A stretch of 64,000 nucleotides of DNA from positions 62,001-126,000 of the forward strand of contig NZ_CANLNE010000001.1 in NCBI RefSeq assembly GCF_947492555.1, given 5' to 3'. The stretch is from an uncultured Roseobacter sp. (GTDB lineage Bacteria; Pseudomonadota; Alphaproteobacteria; Rhodobacterales; Rhodobacteraceae). Made by a program: the position numbers and the translations under genes. Below, piece by piece: positions 36,155 to 45,914 of this stretch (its first letter is position 1; each line of letters opens with the position of its first letter). The notes beneath the pieces were generated by a model that did no database searches, was not told the origin of the DNA, and saw nothing but the letters and a program-made list of their open reading frames with translations.

Positions 36155-36302
36155 TGGGCTTGCTCCTTTTTTCCACATCCTGCAACGCGCGGCGGGCGCG
36201 TTTGCCCTGCCGCAGGCTCAATGCGACCAGCAGGACCAGCAGCAGGATGGAGACCCCGTAAGCGGAGAGCACCGCATCTGCATATTTGCCAAGATCGGGC
36301 AT
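36147..36302 (-). CDS. ccmD: CcmD, small haem exporter subunit
   Basis: A 51-residue gene reading MPDLGKYADAVLSAYGVS followed by one membrane helix (about 15-31) and a basic cytosolic tail (RQGKRARRALQDVEKR). Size, single helix, basic tail and position between ccmC and ccmG identify CcmD, which helps release holo-CcmE from the CcmABC complex. Its ATG shares one base with the TGA of ccmC (TGATG), and its end overlaps ccmG, so translation is coupled on both sides. Confidence 0.9.
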   Translation of the reverse strand: MPDLGKYADAVLSAYGVSILLLVLLVALSLRQGKRARRALQDVEKRSKPNA

Positions 36303-37069
36303 CACAGCCGGGCCTCCCGCGCCTGTAGCGCACGGGTGCGGCGCAGACGAATCTCGGTGCCTGTGCGGTAGAGTACCAGCGCGAGAAAAAGCAGCACGAA
36401 GCCCGCAATGCAGACCAGCAGCGGGAAGTAGAAGACATCCGCCACGTTCTCCTCCTTATCAAGGCTGAGAGAGGCGCCCTGGTGCAGGCCCTGGTTCCAG
36501 AAGTTCACCGCGTAGCGTGACAGCACTGCAAAGACAGATCCCACCAGACACAGCACAGAGGTGAGGTCAGCAGCGGTGTCCGGGTCCTCGATGGCTTCCC
36601 AGAGCGCGATGTAGCCCAGATAGAACAGAAACAGGATCAGGAAGGAGGTCAGGCGCGGGTCCCACGCCCACCAGTCGCCCCACATCGGCTGCCCCCAGAT
36701 CGCCCCGGTGCAGAGCGCAATCAAGGTCATCACGACGCCCACGGGTGCGGCGGCTTTGGCCGCCAGTGCGCTGACGTGGTGGCGCCGGATCAGCCAGATC
36801 AGCGAGGCCACCAGCATCATCACCCAGGCATTGATCGCCATCATCGCGGAAGGCACGTGCAGGTAGATGATCTTGACGGTGGAGCCCTGCCGGAAATCAT
36901 CCGGCGTGAAGAAAAACCCCCAGATCAGGCCAACGATCAGCGAAAGCGCCGCCAGCCCCCAGAGCGCGGGCAGAACCCGTTCGCTGAGGCCCAGGAACTT
37001 CACCGGGTTTGCATAGCTCCAAAAGCCGGAGGGGCGTTTGGGTGTGGCTGTGTCTTCGGTCATGGACAT
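36302..37069 (-). CDS. ccmC: CcmC, haem-handling membrane protein
   Basis: 255 residues, about six membrane helices, with the tryptophan-rich haem-handling motif WGDWWAWDPRLTS and flanking His residues (IYLHVPSA before, LHQGASLSL after). CcmC loads haem onto CcmE in the periplasm. The start at 37069 or at the second Met, 37063, cannot be decided. It follows ccmB by 52 bp. Confidence 0.95.
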   Translation of the reverse strand: MSMTEDTATPKRPSGFWSYANPVKFLGLSERVLPALWGLAALSLIVGLIWGFFFTPDDFRQGSTVKIIYLHVPSAMMAINAWVMMLVASLIWLIRRHHVSALAAKAAAPVGVVMTLIALCTGAIWGQPMWGDWWAWDPRLTSFLILFLFYLGYIALWEAIEDPDTAADLTSVLCLVGSVFAVLSRYAVNFWNQGLHQGASLSLDKEENVADVFYFPLLVCIAGFVLLFLALVLYRTGTEIRLRRTRALQAREARL

Positions 37070-37121
37070 GGCACTGATCTAAGCCTTTCGGCCTTTTGGC
37101 TCAATGGGCAAATGGTCCCGG

Positions 37122-37778
37122 TCACCGCAAGTTCACCCGCAGTGCGGCGGCAGAGGCGAAGGGCATGATGGCCACAACACCTGCCGTGATCCCTGACAGC
37201 ATCAAGAGCGGCGTGAGCGGGTCCATCCCCGTGGCTCCTCGTCGCGCAGCCTCTGCACCAAAGATCAGCGTCGGCACATAGAGCGGCAGCACCAAGAGCG
37301 ACATCAAGAGCCCGCCCCGTTTCACCCCCACCGTCAGCGCCGCCCCGAAGGTGCCAATGACCGAAAGCGCGGGGGTCCCAAGCAGCAGCGACAGGACCAG
37401 CCAGCCATACCCTTGCGCAGGGAGGTTCAACAGGATGCCCAGCACCGGCACGGCCAGCACCAGCGGCAACCCGGTGGTGATCCAATGGGCCAGCGCCTTG
37501 ATGCCGAGCGCGGCCTCGAGTGGCAGCGGCGAGGTCGCGAGCAGATCGAGCGTGCCATCCTCCCAATCCAGCGCCAGCAGCCGGTCGAGTGACAAAAGGC
37601 AGGCCAGCAAGGCGCCCAGCCAGAGAATGCCCGGTGCGATGCGCGACAAGAGCTCGGACTGCGGGCCCACGCCAAAGGGCACCAGCACCGTCACGATCAG
37701 GAAAAACGCGAGGCCAAGGCCAAAGCCACCCCCGGCCCGCACCGCCAGTTTCAGATCGCGACGCAGCAGCGCTGTCAT
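37122..37778 (-). CDS. ccmB: CcmB, haem exporter permease
   Basis: 218 residues with six predicted helices. [17 protein letters not shown] at the start and [29 protein letters not shown] are typical of CcmB, the permease partner of CcmA in the complex that releases holo-CcmE. It overlaps ccmA by four bases (ATGA), showing translational coupling. Confidence 0.95.
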   Translation of the reverse strand: MTALLRRDLKLAVRAGGGFGLGLAFFLIVTVLVPFGVGPQSELLSRIAPGILWLGALLACLLSLDRLLALDWEDGTLDLLATSPLPLEAALGIKALAHWITTGLPLVLAVPVLGILLNLPAQGYGWLVLSLLLGTPALSVIGTFGAALTVGVKRGGLLMSLLVLPLYVPTLIFGAEAARRGATGMDPLTPLLMLSGITAGVVAIMPFASAAALRVNLR

Positions 37779-38392
37779 AGGAACGCCTCGTCACTGGCGC
37801 CCGCGCGCGTGTCCTGTGTCGCGCGAAAGGGCGTGACATCCAACACCTCGGCTTCCAGCCCAAGGTCGATGTGGGTGGCGATCAGCGCCATCCCCCCTGC
37901 CGCCAGATGTCTGCGCACAGCGACCGCGAATTGCGCCACGGCGTCCACGTCGAGTGAGACGGTCGGCTCATCCAGCATCCAGATCGGCCGTCCGGTCACC
38001 AGCATCCGCGCGAGCCCCAGCCTGCGTTTCTGCCCCGCCGACAGCGTGCCCGCCAGCCGGTCGATCAGCGGCATCAAGGCGAAGGCATCAAGGGCCGGCA
38101 CAATGTCCGATTGCCCGAACACATCAGCCCAGAAAGTCAGGTTCTCCCGCACGGAAAGCATGGCCTTGAGCCCGTCGGAATGCGCTGCATAGGCGATCTG
38201 CTCCTCTGCCCCGTCAATCTGCCCGGCAAGCGGTGGTTGCAGTCCGGCCAGCGTCCGCAGCAAAGTGGTCTTGCCCGATCCATTGGGCCCGCGCAAGATC
38301 AGCGCCTGCCCCGGCGCAAGCGTGAAGCTCAGCCCCTGCAGCACCGGCAGCCCACCGCGCGCCACGCAAAGATCACGGATCGTCAATGTCAT
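37775..38392 (-). CDS. ccmA: CcmA, haem exporter ATPase
   Basis: 205-residue ABC ATPase. Walker [10 protein letters not shown] (35-43), the signature LSAGQKRR and Walker [13 protein letters not shown] are all intact; [11 protein letters not shown] after Walker B is the CcmA switch region. It powers release of haem-loaded CcmE. It lies directly before ccmB with a four-base overlap. Confidence 0.95.
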   Translation of the reverse strand: MTLTIRDLCVARGGLPVLQGLSFTLAPGQALILRGPNGSGKTTLLRTLAGLQPPLAGQIDGAEEQIAYAAHSDGLKAMLSVRENLTFWADVFGQSDIVPALDAFALMPLIDRLAGTLSAGQKRRLGLARMLVTGRPIWMLDEPTVSLDVDAVAQFAVAVRRHLAAGGMALIATHIDLGLEAEVLDVTPFRATQDTRAGASDEAFL

Positions 38393-38433
38393 GAGACAGC
38401 GTTAACCGATTGCCCGCGCAACCAAAAGCCCGT

Positions 38434-38787
38434 TCAAACCGGGATCAGCGCCAGCGCGATGCGGCGGCCCTCGCTCAGCAGCACGTTGTACGTCCGACAG
38501 GCAGCAGGTGAGGCCATAACCTCGACGCCCATACCCGCCTCTTCCAGCGTGGCACGGACATCGGAGGGCAGATGCGCGGTCTCGGCCCCGGTGCCGACAA
38601 AAAGCACGTCAATTTCGTCCTTCAGGGCCAGGAGTGCATCGACATCCTCGTACCCCTGCCACCCAAATGTGCCCTTGGGTCCGGCGATGACCGGGCCCTG
38701 GAAGACCTCGCCGCCGATGCGGAAGAACCCCACCCCATATCCCTCGATCGGTTTCGCGTCAGTGAATGAAATTTCGTTGAGGCGCAT
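38434..38787 (-). CDS. Mth938-like domain protein
   Basis: 117 residues of the Mth938/NDUFAF3-like (DUF498) fold: FTDAKPIEGYGVGFFRIGGEVFQGPVI, the DVLFVGTGAE strand-loop and the late ACRTYNVLLSEGRRIALALIPV. Bacterial members are often found next to secDF; the eukaryotic relative helps complex I assembly, but the bacterial role is not known. The ribosome site AGGAG overlaps the stop of the upstream transporter gene, nine bases away. Confidence 0.88.
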   Translation of the reverse strand: MRLNEISFTDAKPIEGYGVGFFRIGGEVFQGPVIAGPKGTFGWQGYEDVDALLALKDEIDVLFVGTGAETAHLPSDVRATLEEAGMGVEVMASPAACRTYNVLLSEGRRIALALIPV

Positions 38788-38796
38788 GCCCGTCTC

Positions 38797-39549
38797 CTAG
38801 CTCCAGATCGGCAACCCCAGAATAGCCGATGTCGCAATGATGAGGTAGGCCACCCGGCGAAAAAGAAGCTCTGCCGTCGGATCGAACAGCCGGGCGCCGA
38901 TCATATTGGCCACCACGTTGGGGATGCCCGCCAGCAGCCCCAGCAGCGCGATTTTCCAGACAAACAGGTCCAGCGCGAAGAACACCGCGATCATCACGAA
39001 ATCAATCGCCAGCAGGTAGAGCAGGAAGTTTGCGCGGATGACCGAAATCGGCAGACGGCTGGACATGTAGAGCATGATCACCGGGGGCCCCGGCACCCCG
39101 GCAAATCCCCCCATGAAACCGCCCAAACCCCCGGTTGCAACGGTCATGGGCCGGGTCAGCACGCCCTTGTAGCGCCAGCCGGACATGACCAGCACCAGCA
39201 GGACCGCCACACAGATAGACACCACCCAGCCAAAGAAGGTGGCATCCATATGCGACAGGCAAAAGACGCCCACGGGAATGGTCAGCGTCGCACCCAACAT
39301 CAGCCGCCCCACGTCGCGCGGCGCGCCATCCCGCCAGGCGGCAGGCAGGTTCGGCAGGGGGCCGACCAGTTCCGCCATCATCATGAAAATCACCGCTTCG
39401 ACGGGGGAGAGGACGGAGGCAGCGACGGGCATGATGATCATGCCGCTGCCGAAGCCGGCAAACCCGCGCACCATGCCGGCGGCGAGAACGCCCAGTGTCA
39501 GCCAGATCAGCCCGCCTGTATCGGTAACGCCTGAAAGCGCCTCAAGCAT
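38797..39549 (-). CDS. TauE/SafE family sulfite exporter-like protein
   Basis: 250 residues with about eight helices in two repeats. The repeat motifs are GFAGFGSGMIIMPVAASVLSP and GGLGGFMGGFAGVPGPPVIM, as in TauE/SafE anion exporters. Its first bases overlap the last eight of secF, so translation is coupled to the sec genes. The substrate is likely a small oxyanion or sulfonate, not determined. Confidence 0.88.
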   Translation of the reverse strand: MLEALSGVTDTGGLIWLTLGVLAAGMVRGFAGFGSGMIIMPVAASVLSPVEAVIFMMMAELVGPLPNLPAAWRDGAPRDVGRLMLGATLTIPVGVFCLSHMDATFFGWVVSICVAVLLVLVMSGWRYKGVLTRPMTVATGGLGGFMGGFAGVPGPPVIMLYMSSRLPISVIRANFLLYLLAIDFVMIAVFFALDLFVWKIALLGLLAGIPNVVANMIGARLFDPTAELLFRRVAYLIIATSAILGLPIWS

Positions 39550-40510
39550 CAATGCCCGCGTATTGGTTGCCGGAATTGGCGTCCGGCTTGGACCAATCGC
39601 GTTTCACGCCCAGATAGAGAAGCGCGGCAGAGGCCACGAAGATCGAGCTGTAGGTCCCGACGATCACGCCCCAGATCATCGCAAAGACAAAGCCGCGGAT
39701 CACGTCGCCGCCCAGCACAAAAAGCGCGATGAGCGCCAGCAGCGTGGTCACGGAGGTCATGAAGGTCCGGCTGAGCGTCTCGTTGATGGAGATATTCAAC
39801 ACCTCGTTCAGCGGGCGTTTCTTGTATTTGCGCAGGTTCTCGCGGACCCGGTCAAAGACCACCACGGTGTCGTTCAGCGAATAGCCCACGATGGTCAGCA
39901 GGGCGGCAATGATCGCGAGGTCAAAACGGATCTGCAATTCGGAAAAGACGCCGATGGTCAGGATCACGTCATGCACCAGCGCCAGCACGGCGCCGAGGGC
40001 AAACTGCCATTCAAAGCGCAGCCAGATGTAGATCAGCACCGCCCCGATGGCGAGCACGACGGCAATCGCCGCTGTCTGGATCAACTCGCCAGACACCTTT
40101 GGCCCCACGGATTCGACCGAAACAAACTTGATATCCGGCCGCACGGTTCTGAGTGCCTCCTGCACGGCGGCAATCACTTCGGTGGTCACCGCCTCCTGCC
40201 CGTCCTGCGCCTGAATGCGGATCATGGCGACGTTCTGATCCGCCTCGAAGGTGGGATCGAAGACCTCGGTGATCGTGACATCGCCCAGGTCCAGCACGGC
40301 AATGGCATCGCGGTAGACGCCGATTTCCACCGGCAGCGGGCTTTCGGTGCGGATCGTGGTACCGCCCCGGAAATCGATACCGAAATTCAACCCCTGGATC
40401 ATGAAAGAGGCAAAGGCCACCACCATCATCAGACCCGAGATGCCCAGCCAGAGTTTCCAGCGTTTGAAGAAATCGAAATTCGTATTCTGTTTGACCAGTT
40501 TCAGGCGCAT
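39542..40510 (-). CDS. secF: SecF, protein translocase subunit
   Basis: 322 residues, six helices with a large periplasmic domain after the first. GIDFRGGTTI (the SecDF start motif) and VGYSLNDTVVVFDRVREN identify SecF. With SecD it drives late steps of export using the proton gradient. The ATG at 40510 lies one base past the secD stop. Confidence 0.97.
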   Translation of the reverse strand: MRLKLVKQNTNFDFFKRWKLWLGISGLMMVVAFASFMIQGLNFGIDFRGGTTIRTESPLPVEIGVYRDAIAVLDLGDVTITEVFDPTFEADQNVAMIRIQAQDGQEAVTTEVIAAVQEALRTVRPDIKFVSVESVGPKVSGELIQTAAIAVVLAIGAVLIYIWLRFEWQFALGAVLALVHDVILTIGVFSELQIRFDLAIIAALLTIVGYSLNDTVVVFDRVRENLRKYKKRPLNEVLNISINETLSRTFMTSVTTLLALIALFVLGGDVIRGFVFAMIWGVIVGTYSSIFVASAALLYLGVKRDWSKPDANSGNQYAGIDA

Positions 40511-40511
40511 A

Positions 40512-42173
40512 TCAAATCTCGATCGTTTTGGGGCGGCGACGTTCAAACCACATCACCACCAGCAGGCGGGTGACGAAAATCGCGGTGAAAACGGAGGTCA
40601 GGATACCCAGACCCAGCGTGATCGCAAAGCCGCGCACCGGACCCGAGCCCATGGCAAAGAGGATCGTCGCGGTGATGAAGGTCGTGATATTGGCGTCGAG
40701 GATCGCGCTGAGCGCTTTTTCATAGCCCAGTTCAATCGCTCGTGCAGGGCCTTTGGACGTCTTCAATTCCTCGCGAATCCGTTCAAAGATCAGCACGTTG
40801 GCATCCACCGCCATCCCGACTGTCAGCACGATACCCGCAATCCCCGGAAGGGTCAGCGTGGCGCCGATGAGGCTCAGCAGACCAAAGATCAGCCCGATGT
40901 TGATGATCAGCGCAATATTGGCAAAGATCCCGAAGAGCCCGTAGCTGAGAAACATGAAGACCAGTACGGCGCTGAAAGCCACGATGGTCGCGACCTTACC
41001 CGCATCGATGCTGTCCTGCCCCAGTTCCGGACCGATGGTGCGTTCTTCGAGGAATTCGAGCCCCGCCGGCAAGGCCCCTGCCCGCAGCAGCACCGCGAGA
41101 TTGGTCGATTCCTCCACAGTGAAGCGCCCGGTGATGATGCCGGAGCCCCCGGGAATATGGCTTTGGATCGTGGGGGCGCTGACCACCTCGTCATCCAAAA
41201 TGATGGCAAACGGGGAGCCGATGTTTACCGCTGTGTAGTCACCGAACTTGCGGGCCCCGGAAGTATTGAAGCGGAAGTTCACCGCCGGGCGACCGTTCTG
41301 ATCAAACGCAGGCTGCGCGTCCACCAGTTCCTCACCCGTCACGACGGGCGCCGCTTCGATGGTGTAGAAAACGCCGGGCTCATCCAAAGACGGCACGATC
41401 TTGTTGCCGATCCCGGCAGAGGCATCGGGGTTCGTACCGCGCGTCACCACCGGGTTGAAGGTCAGTTGCGCCGTGGTGCCGATGATCTCTTTCAACTCGC
41501 CCGCCGACCCGATTCCGGGCACCTGGATGAGGATACGGTCCGCACCCTGACGCTGGATCGTTGGTTCGCGGGTGCCAACCTCGTCGATCCGGCGGCGAAT
41601 GATTTCGAGACTTTGCTGAACGGTCCGTTCGTCGGTCGCAAGCTTTTCAGCTTCTGACAAGGTGACGATGATCAGGTCGTTTTCCGCGCGCACCTCGATG
41701 TCATTGGCACCCACCCCGGTCAGGGTCTGCACCGGGCGCGCCAGCCCACGCACGATTTCCAGCGCGCGCGGCATGCCCTCCGGCTGACTGATGCGTACCC
41801 GCACCTCATCATCGGCTGAAGGCTGCAGCCGGATCGTGCCAACCGTTGACCGCTCCGGGCGCAGGCTGTCGCGGATTTCCGGCCAGGCCGCCTGCATCCG
41901 CGCCGCGTAGACATCCTCGACCTGCACCTCTGCCAGCAGATGCGCGCCGCCGCGCAGATCGAGACCGAGGTTCACCAGCCCCGAGGGCATCCAATCCGGC
42001 CAGCGCGCCTGATCCGCCAGATTTTCCGGCGTGGTAGCACCCAGTTCGATGGCCTGAACCGCGTCGTTGTGTTTTTCAACGTTCGTGTAGAAGGCGTTGG
42101 GCATCGCAAGCCACAGGCCCACCGCACAGGTCAGCCAGATGGTGATCCGCTTCCAAAGATCGATTTGCAGCAT
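40512..42173 (-). CDS. secD: SecD, protein translocase subunit
   Basis: 553 residues. GLDLRGGAHLLAEV at the beginning, then the periplasmic domain (residues about 120-330, with VQQSLEIIRRRIDEVGTREPTIQRQG) and six helices with GMAVDANVLIFERIREEL, the SecD hallmark. It pairs with SecF as an RND-type motor of the Sec pathway. It follows yajC by 34 bp. Confidence 0.97.
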   Translation of the reverse strand: MLQIDLWKRITIWLTCAVGLWLAMPNAFYTNVEKHNDAVQAIELGATTPENLADQARWPDWMPSGLVNLGLDLRGGAHLLAEVQVEDVYAARMQAAWPEIRDSLRPERSTVGTIRLQPSADDEVRVRISQPEGMPRALEIVRGLARPVQTLTGVGANDIEVRAENDLIIVTLSEAEKLATDERTVQQSLEIIRRRIDEVGTREPTIQRQGADRILIQVPGIGSAGELKEIIGTTAQLTFNPVVTRGTNPDASAGIGNKIVPSLDEPGVFYTIEAAPVVTGEELVDAQPAFDQNGRPAVNFRFNTSGARKFGDYTAVNIGSPFAIILDDEVVSAPTIQSHIPGGSGIITGRFTVEESTNLAVLLRAGALPAGLEFLEERTIGPELGQDSIDAGKVATIVAFSAVLVFMFLSYGLFGIFANIALIINIGLIFGLLSLIGATLTLPGIAGIVLTVGMAVDANVLIFERIREELKTSKGPARAIELGYEKALSAILDANITTFITATILFAMGSGPVRGFAITLGLGILTSVFTAIFVTRLLVVMWFERRRPKTIEI

Positions 42174-42207
42174 GTCTACGCCTTTTCGAACGCGTCAGGA
42201 GGCGTTG

Positions 42208-42486
42208 TTACTTCGCCGGTTCGGTCTTGGAGACAACGGTGGCGATGGTGGATTGCACCACGCGTACTTTCACGCCATCGGCGATTTCCAGCTCCAGCTC
42301 GCCGTCTTCCTTGACCTTGGCCACCTTGCCGATGATCCCACCCTGGGTCACCACCTGATCGCCGCGGCGCAGCGCGGCCACCATCGCCTGATGCTCTTTG
42401 ACTTTTTTCTGCTGCGGGCGGATCAGCAGGAAATACATGATCGCAAAGATCAGGATGAGGGGCACAAATTGCGCGAACGCTTCCAT
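42208..42486 (-). CDS. yajC: YajC, preprotein translocase auxiliary subunit
   Basis: 92 residues with one N-terminal helix (FVPLILIFAIMYFLLIRPQQ) and the cytosolic part with RRGDQVVTQGGIIGKVAKV. YajC joins SecDF. It is the first gene of the long minus-strand run yajC-secD-secF-...-ccmG. Confidence 0.96.
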   Translation of the reverse strand: MEAFAQFVPLILIFAIMYFLLIRPQQKKVKEHQAMVAALRRGDQVVTQGGIIGKVAKVKEDGELELEIADGVKVRVVQSTIATVVSKTEPAK

Positions 42487-42692
42487 GAAAATGGTCCTTC
42501 CGGGTGGGGCGCGACAACGCGTTAAGCAGGTCGCGAATTTTGGCGGAACCTATGGGCTCACACGGCGCTTTGCAAGGGAGGCTTTGCACAATACTGCTTG
42601 ACCCTGACCGGCACCATCCTGCCTGTCACCGCCCCCTTGGCGCGCCCGGCAATTCAGGCCATTGTGACGCGATACGAGGTTTGGGAGATCAT

Positions 42693-43460
42693 ATGGCAAA
42701 CGGGAAAGAAACCAGCGCAATTCTGGGAGGAATCCTGGCCTGCGCAATCGGATTTGCCGCGCCCCTCCTTGCGGCCCCCCTGCCTGCTCTGGATCCGGCG
42801 GAGCGCGCGCTTTGGTTGGCCGTCGGAGGGATCAACAGCACCAGCCCCGAAAAATCGGCGACCTGCACGGGCACGCTGATCGCGCCCGATCTGGTGCTGA
42901 CGGCTGCGCATTGCGCAGGTGGTACAGCAAAACGTACACGTCAGCGCCACTTCATTTTGGGAAAAACACAAGATGCTGCCACGATCTACCGCGGCTCTGT
43001 GCAAAGGGATGTGCATCCTGCCTACCCGTTTGCAAAAGGAAACACCCGGTTCAAATACGATGTGGCGGTTCTGCGGCTGGACACGCCCTTGCCCGCAGAT
43101 CTGGTTACCCCGCTCCCCCTGTTCCAGCCGGACCGGCAGATCAGCGGACCTCTGGCCCTGATGGGCTACAACCGTGGTGGGAAGGAACGGCTTGCCGGTC
43201 GGTTCAACTGCCCTGTGATCCCGGAAGATGACCACGACGTGATCGTCATCGATTGCGAAGTCGTGAGTGGCAACTCCGGAGGTCCGGTTCTGGCGCAAGT
43301 TGATGGTGACTGGCATCTCGTCGGCGTGATCGTGGGGCGCATTGGCAGCGAAAACCCGACAACGCTGGCGGTTCCAGTTGACGACTGGATCACTGACCAC
43401 TGGAAAGACGCGTGGGAACGGGCGGACGCGCGCGGCACCAAAGTGGCGCCGGGACAGTGA
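42693..43460 (+). CDS. Secreted trypsin-like serine protease (S1 family)
   Basis: 255 residues from the ATG at 42693, seven bases after GGGAG. Signal peptide ends after LLAAPL near residue 28-30. The chymotrypsin triad is complete: His73 in LTAAHC, Asp123 in KYDVAVL and Ser195 in SGNSGGP. Cys59 and Cys74 could form the usual disulfide next to the His. The protein acts in the periplasm or outside. It is divergent from yajC. Confidence 0.88.
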   Translation: MANGKETSAILGGILACAIGFAAPLLAAPLPALDPAERALWLAVGGINSTSPEKSATCTGTLIAPDLVLTAAHCAGGTAKRTRQRHFILGKTQDAATIYRGSVQRDVHPAYPFAKGNTRFKYDVAVLRLDTPLPADLVTPLPLFQPDRQISGPLALMGYNRGGKERLAGRFNCPVIPEDDHDVIVIDCEVVSGNSGGPVLAQVDGDWHLVGVIVGRIGSENPTTLAVPVDDWITDHWKDAWERADARGTKVAPGQ

Positions 43461-43536
43461 AATCTCATGGTTACGGACCGCACCAAGATCGGTCATAAGC
43501 AGCAATACGTGACGACTCAGATCAAGGACTGCCGAC

Positions 43537-44829
43537 ATGCATGATATTCGTGCCATCCGTGAAAACCCCGATGCTTTTGACGCCGCCCTGGCGCGCCGGG
43601 GAGAGGCCCCCGCGTCTGCCGCGCTGTTGGCGCTGGACGAGGCGCGTCGGGCCAAGATCAGTGCCGCAGAAACCGCACAGGCGGATCAGAACAAGGCCTC
43701 CAAGGAAGTTGGCGCTGCGAAGGCCACTGGCAACGATGCGGAGTTCGAGCGTCTCCGCGCTCTTGTCGGTGAGAAAAAGGCCGAAGTCGCCGCCATGCAG
43801 GCGGAAGCCAAGGAGCTTGACGCTCAGCTGACCGAGAAACTGGCCTGGATCGCCAATCTGCCCGCGGCCGATGTGCCGGACGGTGCGGATGAAGAGGATA
43901 ATGTCGAAGTGAACCGTTGGGGCGATGTCCCTGCTTTCGGTTTCGCACCCAAGGAGCACTACGAGATCGCCGGGGTTGCCGCGTCGATGGATTTCGAAAC
44001 GGCTGCCAAGACCTCGGGCGCGCGGTTTGTGATGCTCAAAGGGGCCGTGGCGCGCATCCACCGGGCGCTGGCGCAATTCATGATCGACACTCACGTGGAT
44101 CACAACGGGCTGACGGAAGTGAACTGTCCGGTGCTGGTGCGGGATGAGGCGATGTATGGCACCGACAAGCTGCCGAAATTTGCTGAGGACAGCTACAAGA
44201 CGACGGAGGATATGTGGTTGATTTCCACCTCCGAGATCACGCTGACCTATTCGGTGGCAGGGGACGTGTTGGACGAAGCGGACCTGCCGCGCCGGATGAC
44301 CGCCCACACGTTGTGTTTCCGGTCCGAGGCGGGCAGTGCGGGCCGGGACACGGCGGGCATGCTGCGCCAGCACCAGTTCGAAAAAGTGGAAATGGTGTCC
44401 GTCACCCTGCCCGATCAATCAGATGCAGAGCAAAAGCGCATGCTGCGCTGTGCCGAGGATATTCTGGAACGGCTGGTTATCCCCTACCGCACTGTGATCC
44501 TGTGCACCGGTGACATGGGGTTTGGCGCCAAGCGCACCTATGACATCGAGGCGTGGTTGCCCGGTCAGGACAGCTACCGCGAGATTTCATCGGTCTCCAC
44601 CACCGGCGATTTCCAGGCGCGGCGGATGAATGCACGGTACAAACCGGCGGATGGCGGCAAGCCCCGGTTCGTTCATACGCTGAACGGTTCGGGTCTTGCG
44701 GTCGGACGGTGTCTGATTGCTGTGCTGGAAAACGGTCAGCAGGAGGATGGCTCGGTTGTCTTGCCCGATGTGCTGGCACCCTATCTTGGCGGCAAGACGA
44801 CGCTGACCCCCGAAGGTCAGCTGGTGTGA
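43537..44829 (+). CDS. serS: Seryl-tRNA synthetase
   Basis: 430 residues: the N-terminal coiled-coil arm that grips the tRNA-Ser long arm (about 30-100, with [13 protein letters not shown]), then the class II catalytic core with [10 protein letters not shown], motif 2 [26 protein letters not shown] and motif 3 [17 protein letters not shown]. Charges tRNA-Ser and tRNA-Sec. AAGGA lies eight bases ahead of the ATG. Confidence 0.98.
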   Translation: MHDIRAIRENPDAFDAALARRGEAPASAALLALDEARRAKISAAETAQADQNKASKEVGAAKATGNDAEFERLRALVGEKKAEVAAMQAEAKELDAQLTEKLAWIANLPAADVPDGADEEDNVEVNRWGDVPAFGFAPKEHYEIAGVAASMDFETAAKTSGARFVMLKGAVARIHRALAQFMIDTHVDHNGLTEVNCPVLVRDEAMYGTDKLPKFAEDSYKTTEDMWLISTSEITLTYSVAGDVLDEADLPRRMTAHTLCFRSEAGSAGRDTAGMLRQHQFEKVEMVSVTLPDQSDAEQKRMLRCAEDILERLVIPYRTVILCTGDMGFGAKRTYDIEAWLPGQDSYREISSVSTTGDFQARRMNARYKPADGGKPRFVHTLNGSGLAVGRCLIAVLENGQQEDGSVVLPDVLAPYLGGKTTLTPEGQLV

Positions 44830-44836
44830 GACAGGA

Positions 44837-44853
44837 TTGGGGCGCTGCCCCAA
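44837..44853. terminator. Short hairpin between convergent genes
   Basis: TTGGGGC/GCCCCAA perfect 7-bp stem with a three-base loop, eight bases after the serS stop. No T-run follows, so terminator activity is uncertain. Confidence 0.4.
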
Positions 44854-44882
44854 ACCCCGGCATATTGGCAGAACAATGAAAA

Positions 44883-45827
44883 TCAGCGGTTGGTGGTGAC
44901 CTCGTAGCCGCGCGCTTCGGGTTCGTCATCGATCAGTTCCAGCGGGAACCCGGGGGCGCGGATCTCAAGCCCGGTGGCCTCTTCCAGCCGTTCGATCATG
45001 CGGTCGGACTGCGCGCGGGTGCCGTAGCGCGCCTGCCCATCCGCCATCATCTCGATCACCTTGGGGGACAGTTCGAGCGGAACCCCGTGTACATCGGCCA
45101 GTTTTTGGAAGAGCCCGATGTCCTTTTGCACCAGGTCCATGGTGAAGTTCACGTCGCGGGATCCCGACAGGATCAGCTGGCTTTCGGTTTCGTGCACGAA
45201 GGAGGTGCCTGAAGACATCGCAATCGCCTCGTAGGTGGTGCCCATGTCCATTCCTGCGGCTTTCATGACCGTGAGCGCCTCGCACAGGGTCAGCAGGTTG
45301 GCCGTTGCAAGATAGTTGGTCATCACCTTGAGAACGCTGGCGTTTCCGATCTCGCCCACGTGCAGGATACGGCGCCCCATGCACGTCAGGACGGGCAGCA
45401 CGCGGTCGAAGGTGGCACGGTCACAACCTGCGTAGATCGAGATGTTGCCGGTGTCCGCGCGGTGGCATCCGCCCGAGACCGGGCAGTCGACCGCAGCGCC
45501 CCCTTTGGCCATGACCAGCGCACCCAGCCGTTTAACCTCGGCGGCGTCCGTTGTCGACATTTCCATCCAGACTTTTCCGGGTGCGACGTGCGGCAACATC
45601 TCGTCGAGCACCGCGGCGGAGGCGGCAGGCGACGGCAGGCAGGTGATCACGGCATCGCAGGCCTGCATCATCCGCGCGGGGCTCTGGCCCTCTGCGGCCC
45701 CCTGGGTCACCTTCGCCGCCACTAATTCCGCATTGAGATCAAAGACCTGCACATCCATCTTGTTGCGGATCAGCGAGCCGCAAAGCTTGCTACCGACATT
45801 GCCCAGCCCGATAAAACCAATCTTCAT
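44883..45827 (-). CDS. NAD(P)-dependent beta-hydroxyacid dehydrogenase
   Basis: 314 residues of the 3-hydroxyisobutyrate dehydrogenase superfamily. MKIGFIGLGNVGSKL gives the Rossmann GxGxxG; DCPVSGG is the substrate-binding loop; LKVMTNYLA carries the catalytic Lys. Members reduce or oxidise 3-hydroxyacids such as 3-hydroxyisobutyrate or tartronate semialdehyde; which one is not clear here. GGGAG six bases before the ATG at 45827 fixes the start; longer in-frame extension upstream has no family character. Confidence 0.88.
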   Translation of the reverse strand: MKIGFIGLGNVGSKLCGSLIRNKMDVQVFDLNAELVAAKVTQGAAEGQSPARMMQACDAVITCLPSPAASAAVLDEMLPHVAPGKVWMEMSTTDAAEVKRLGALVMAKGGAAVDCPVSGGCHRADTGNISIYAGCDRATFDRVLPVLTCMGRRILHVGEIGNASVLKVMTNYLATANLLTLCEALTVMKAAGMDMGTTYEAIAMSSGTSFVHETESQLILSGSRDVNFTMDLVQKDIGLFQKLADVHGVPLELSPKVIEMMADGQARYGTRAQSDRMIERLEEATGLEIRAPGFPLELIDDEPEARGYEVTTNR

Positions 45828-45914
45828 GTCGCACTCCCTGACAATCGTGTTTCGGGCAGCCTGCGAACCCCGGCCGCCACGGTCGCGCCTGTTTGCGACC
45901 TTTACGATTGACCG

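Noticed and set aside
39185-40573. Long plus-strand frame (462 codons) opposite the sulfite exporter gene and secF
   Set aside because: Shadow of real genes; rich in His, Gln and Asp with no domain pattern.
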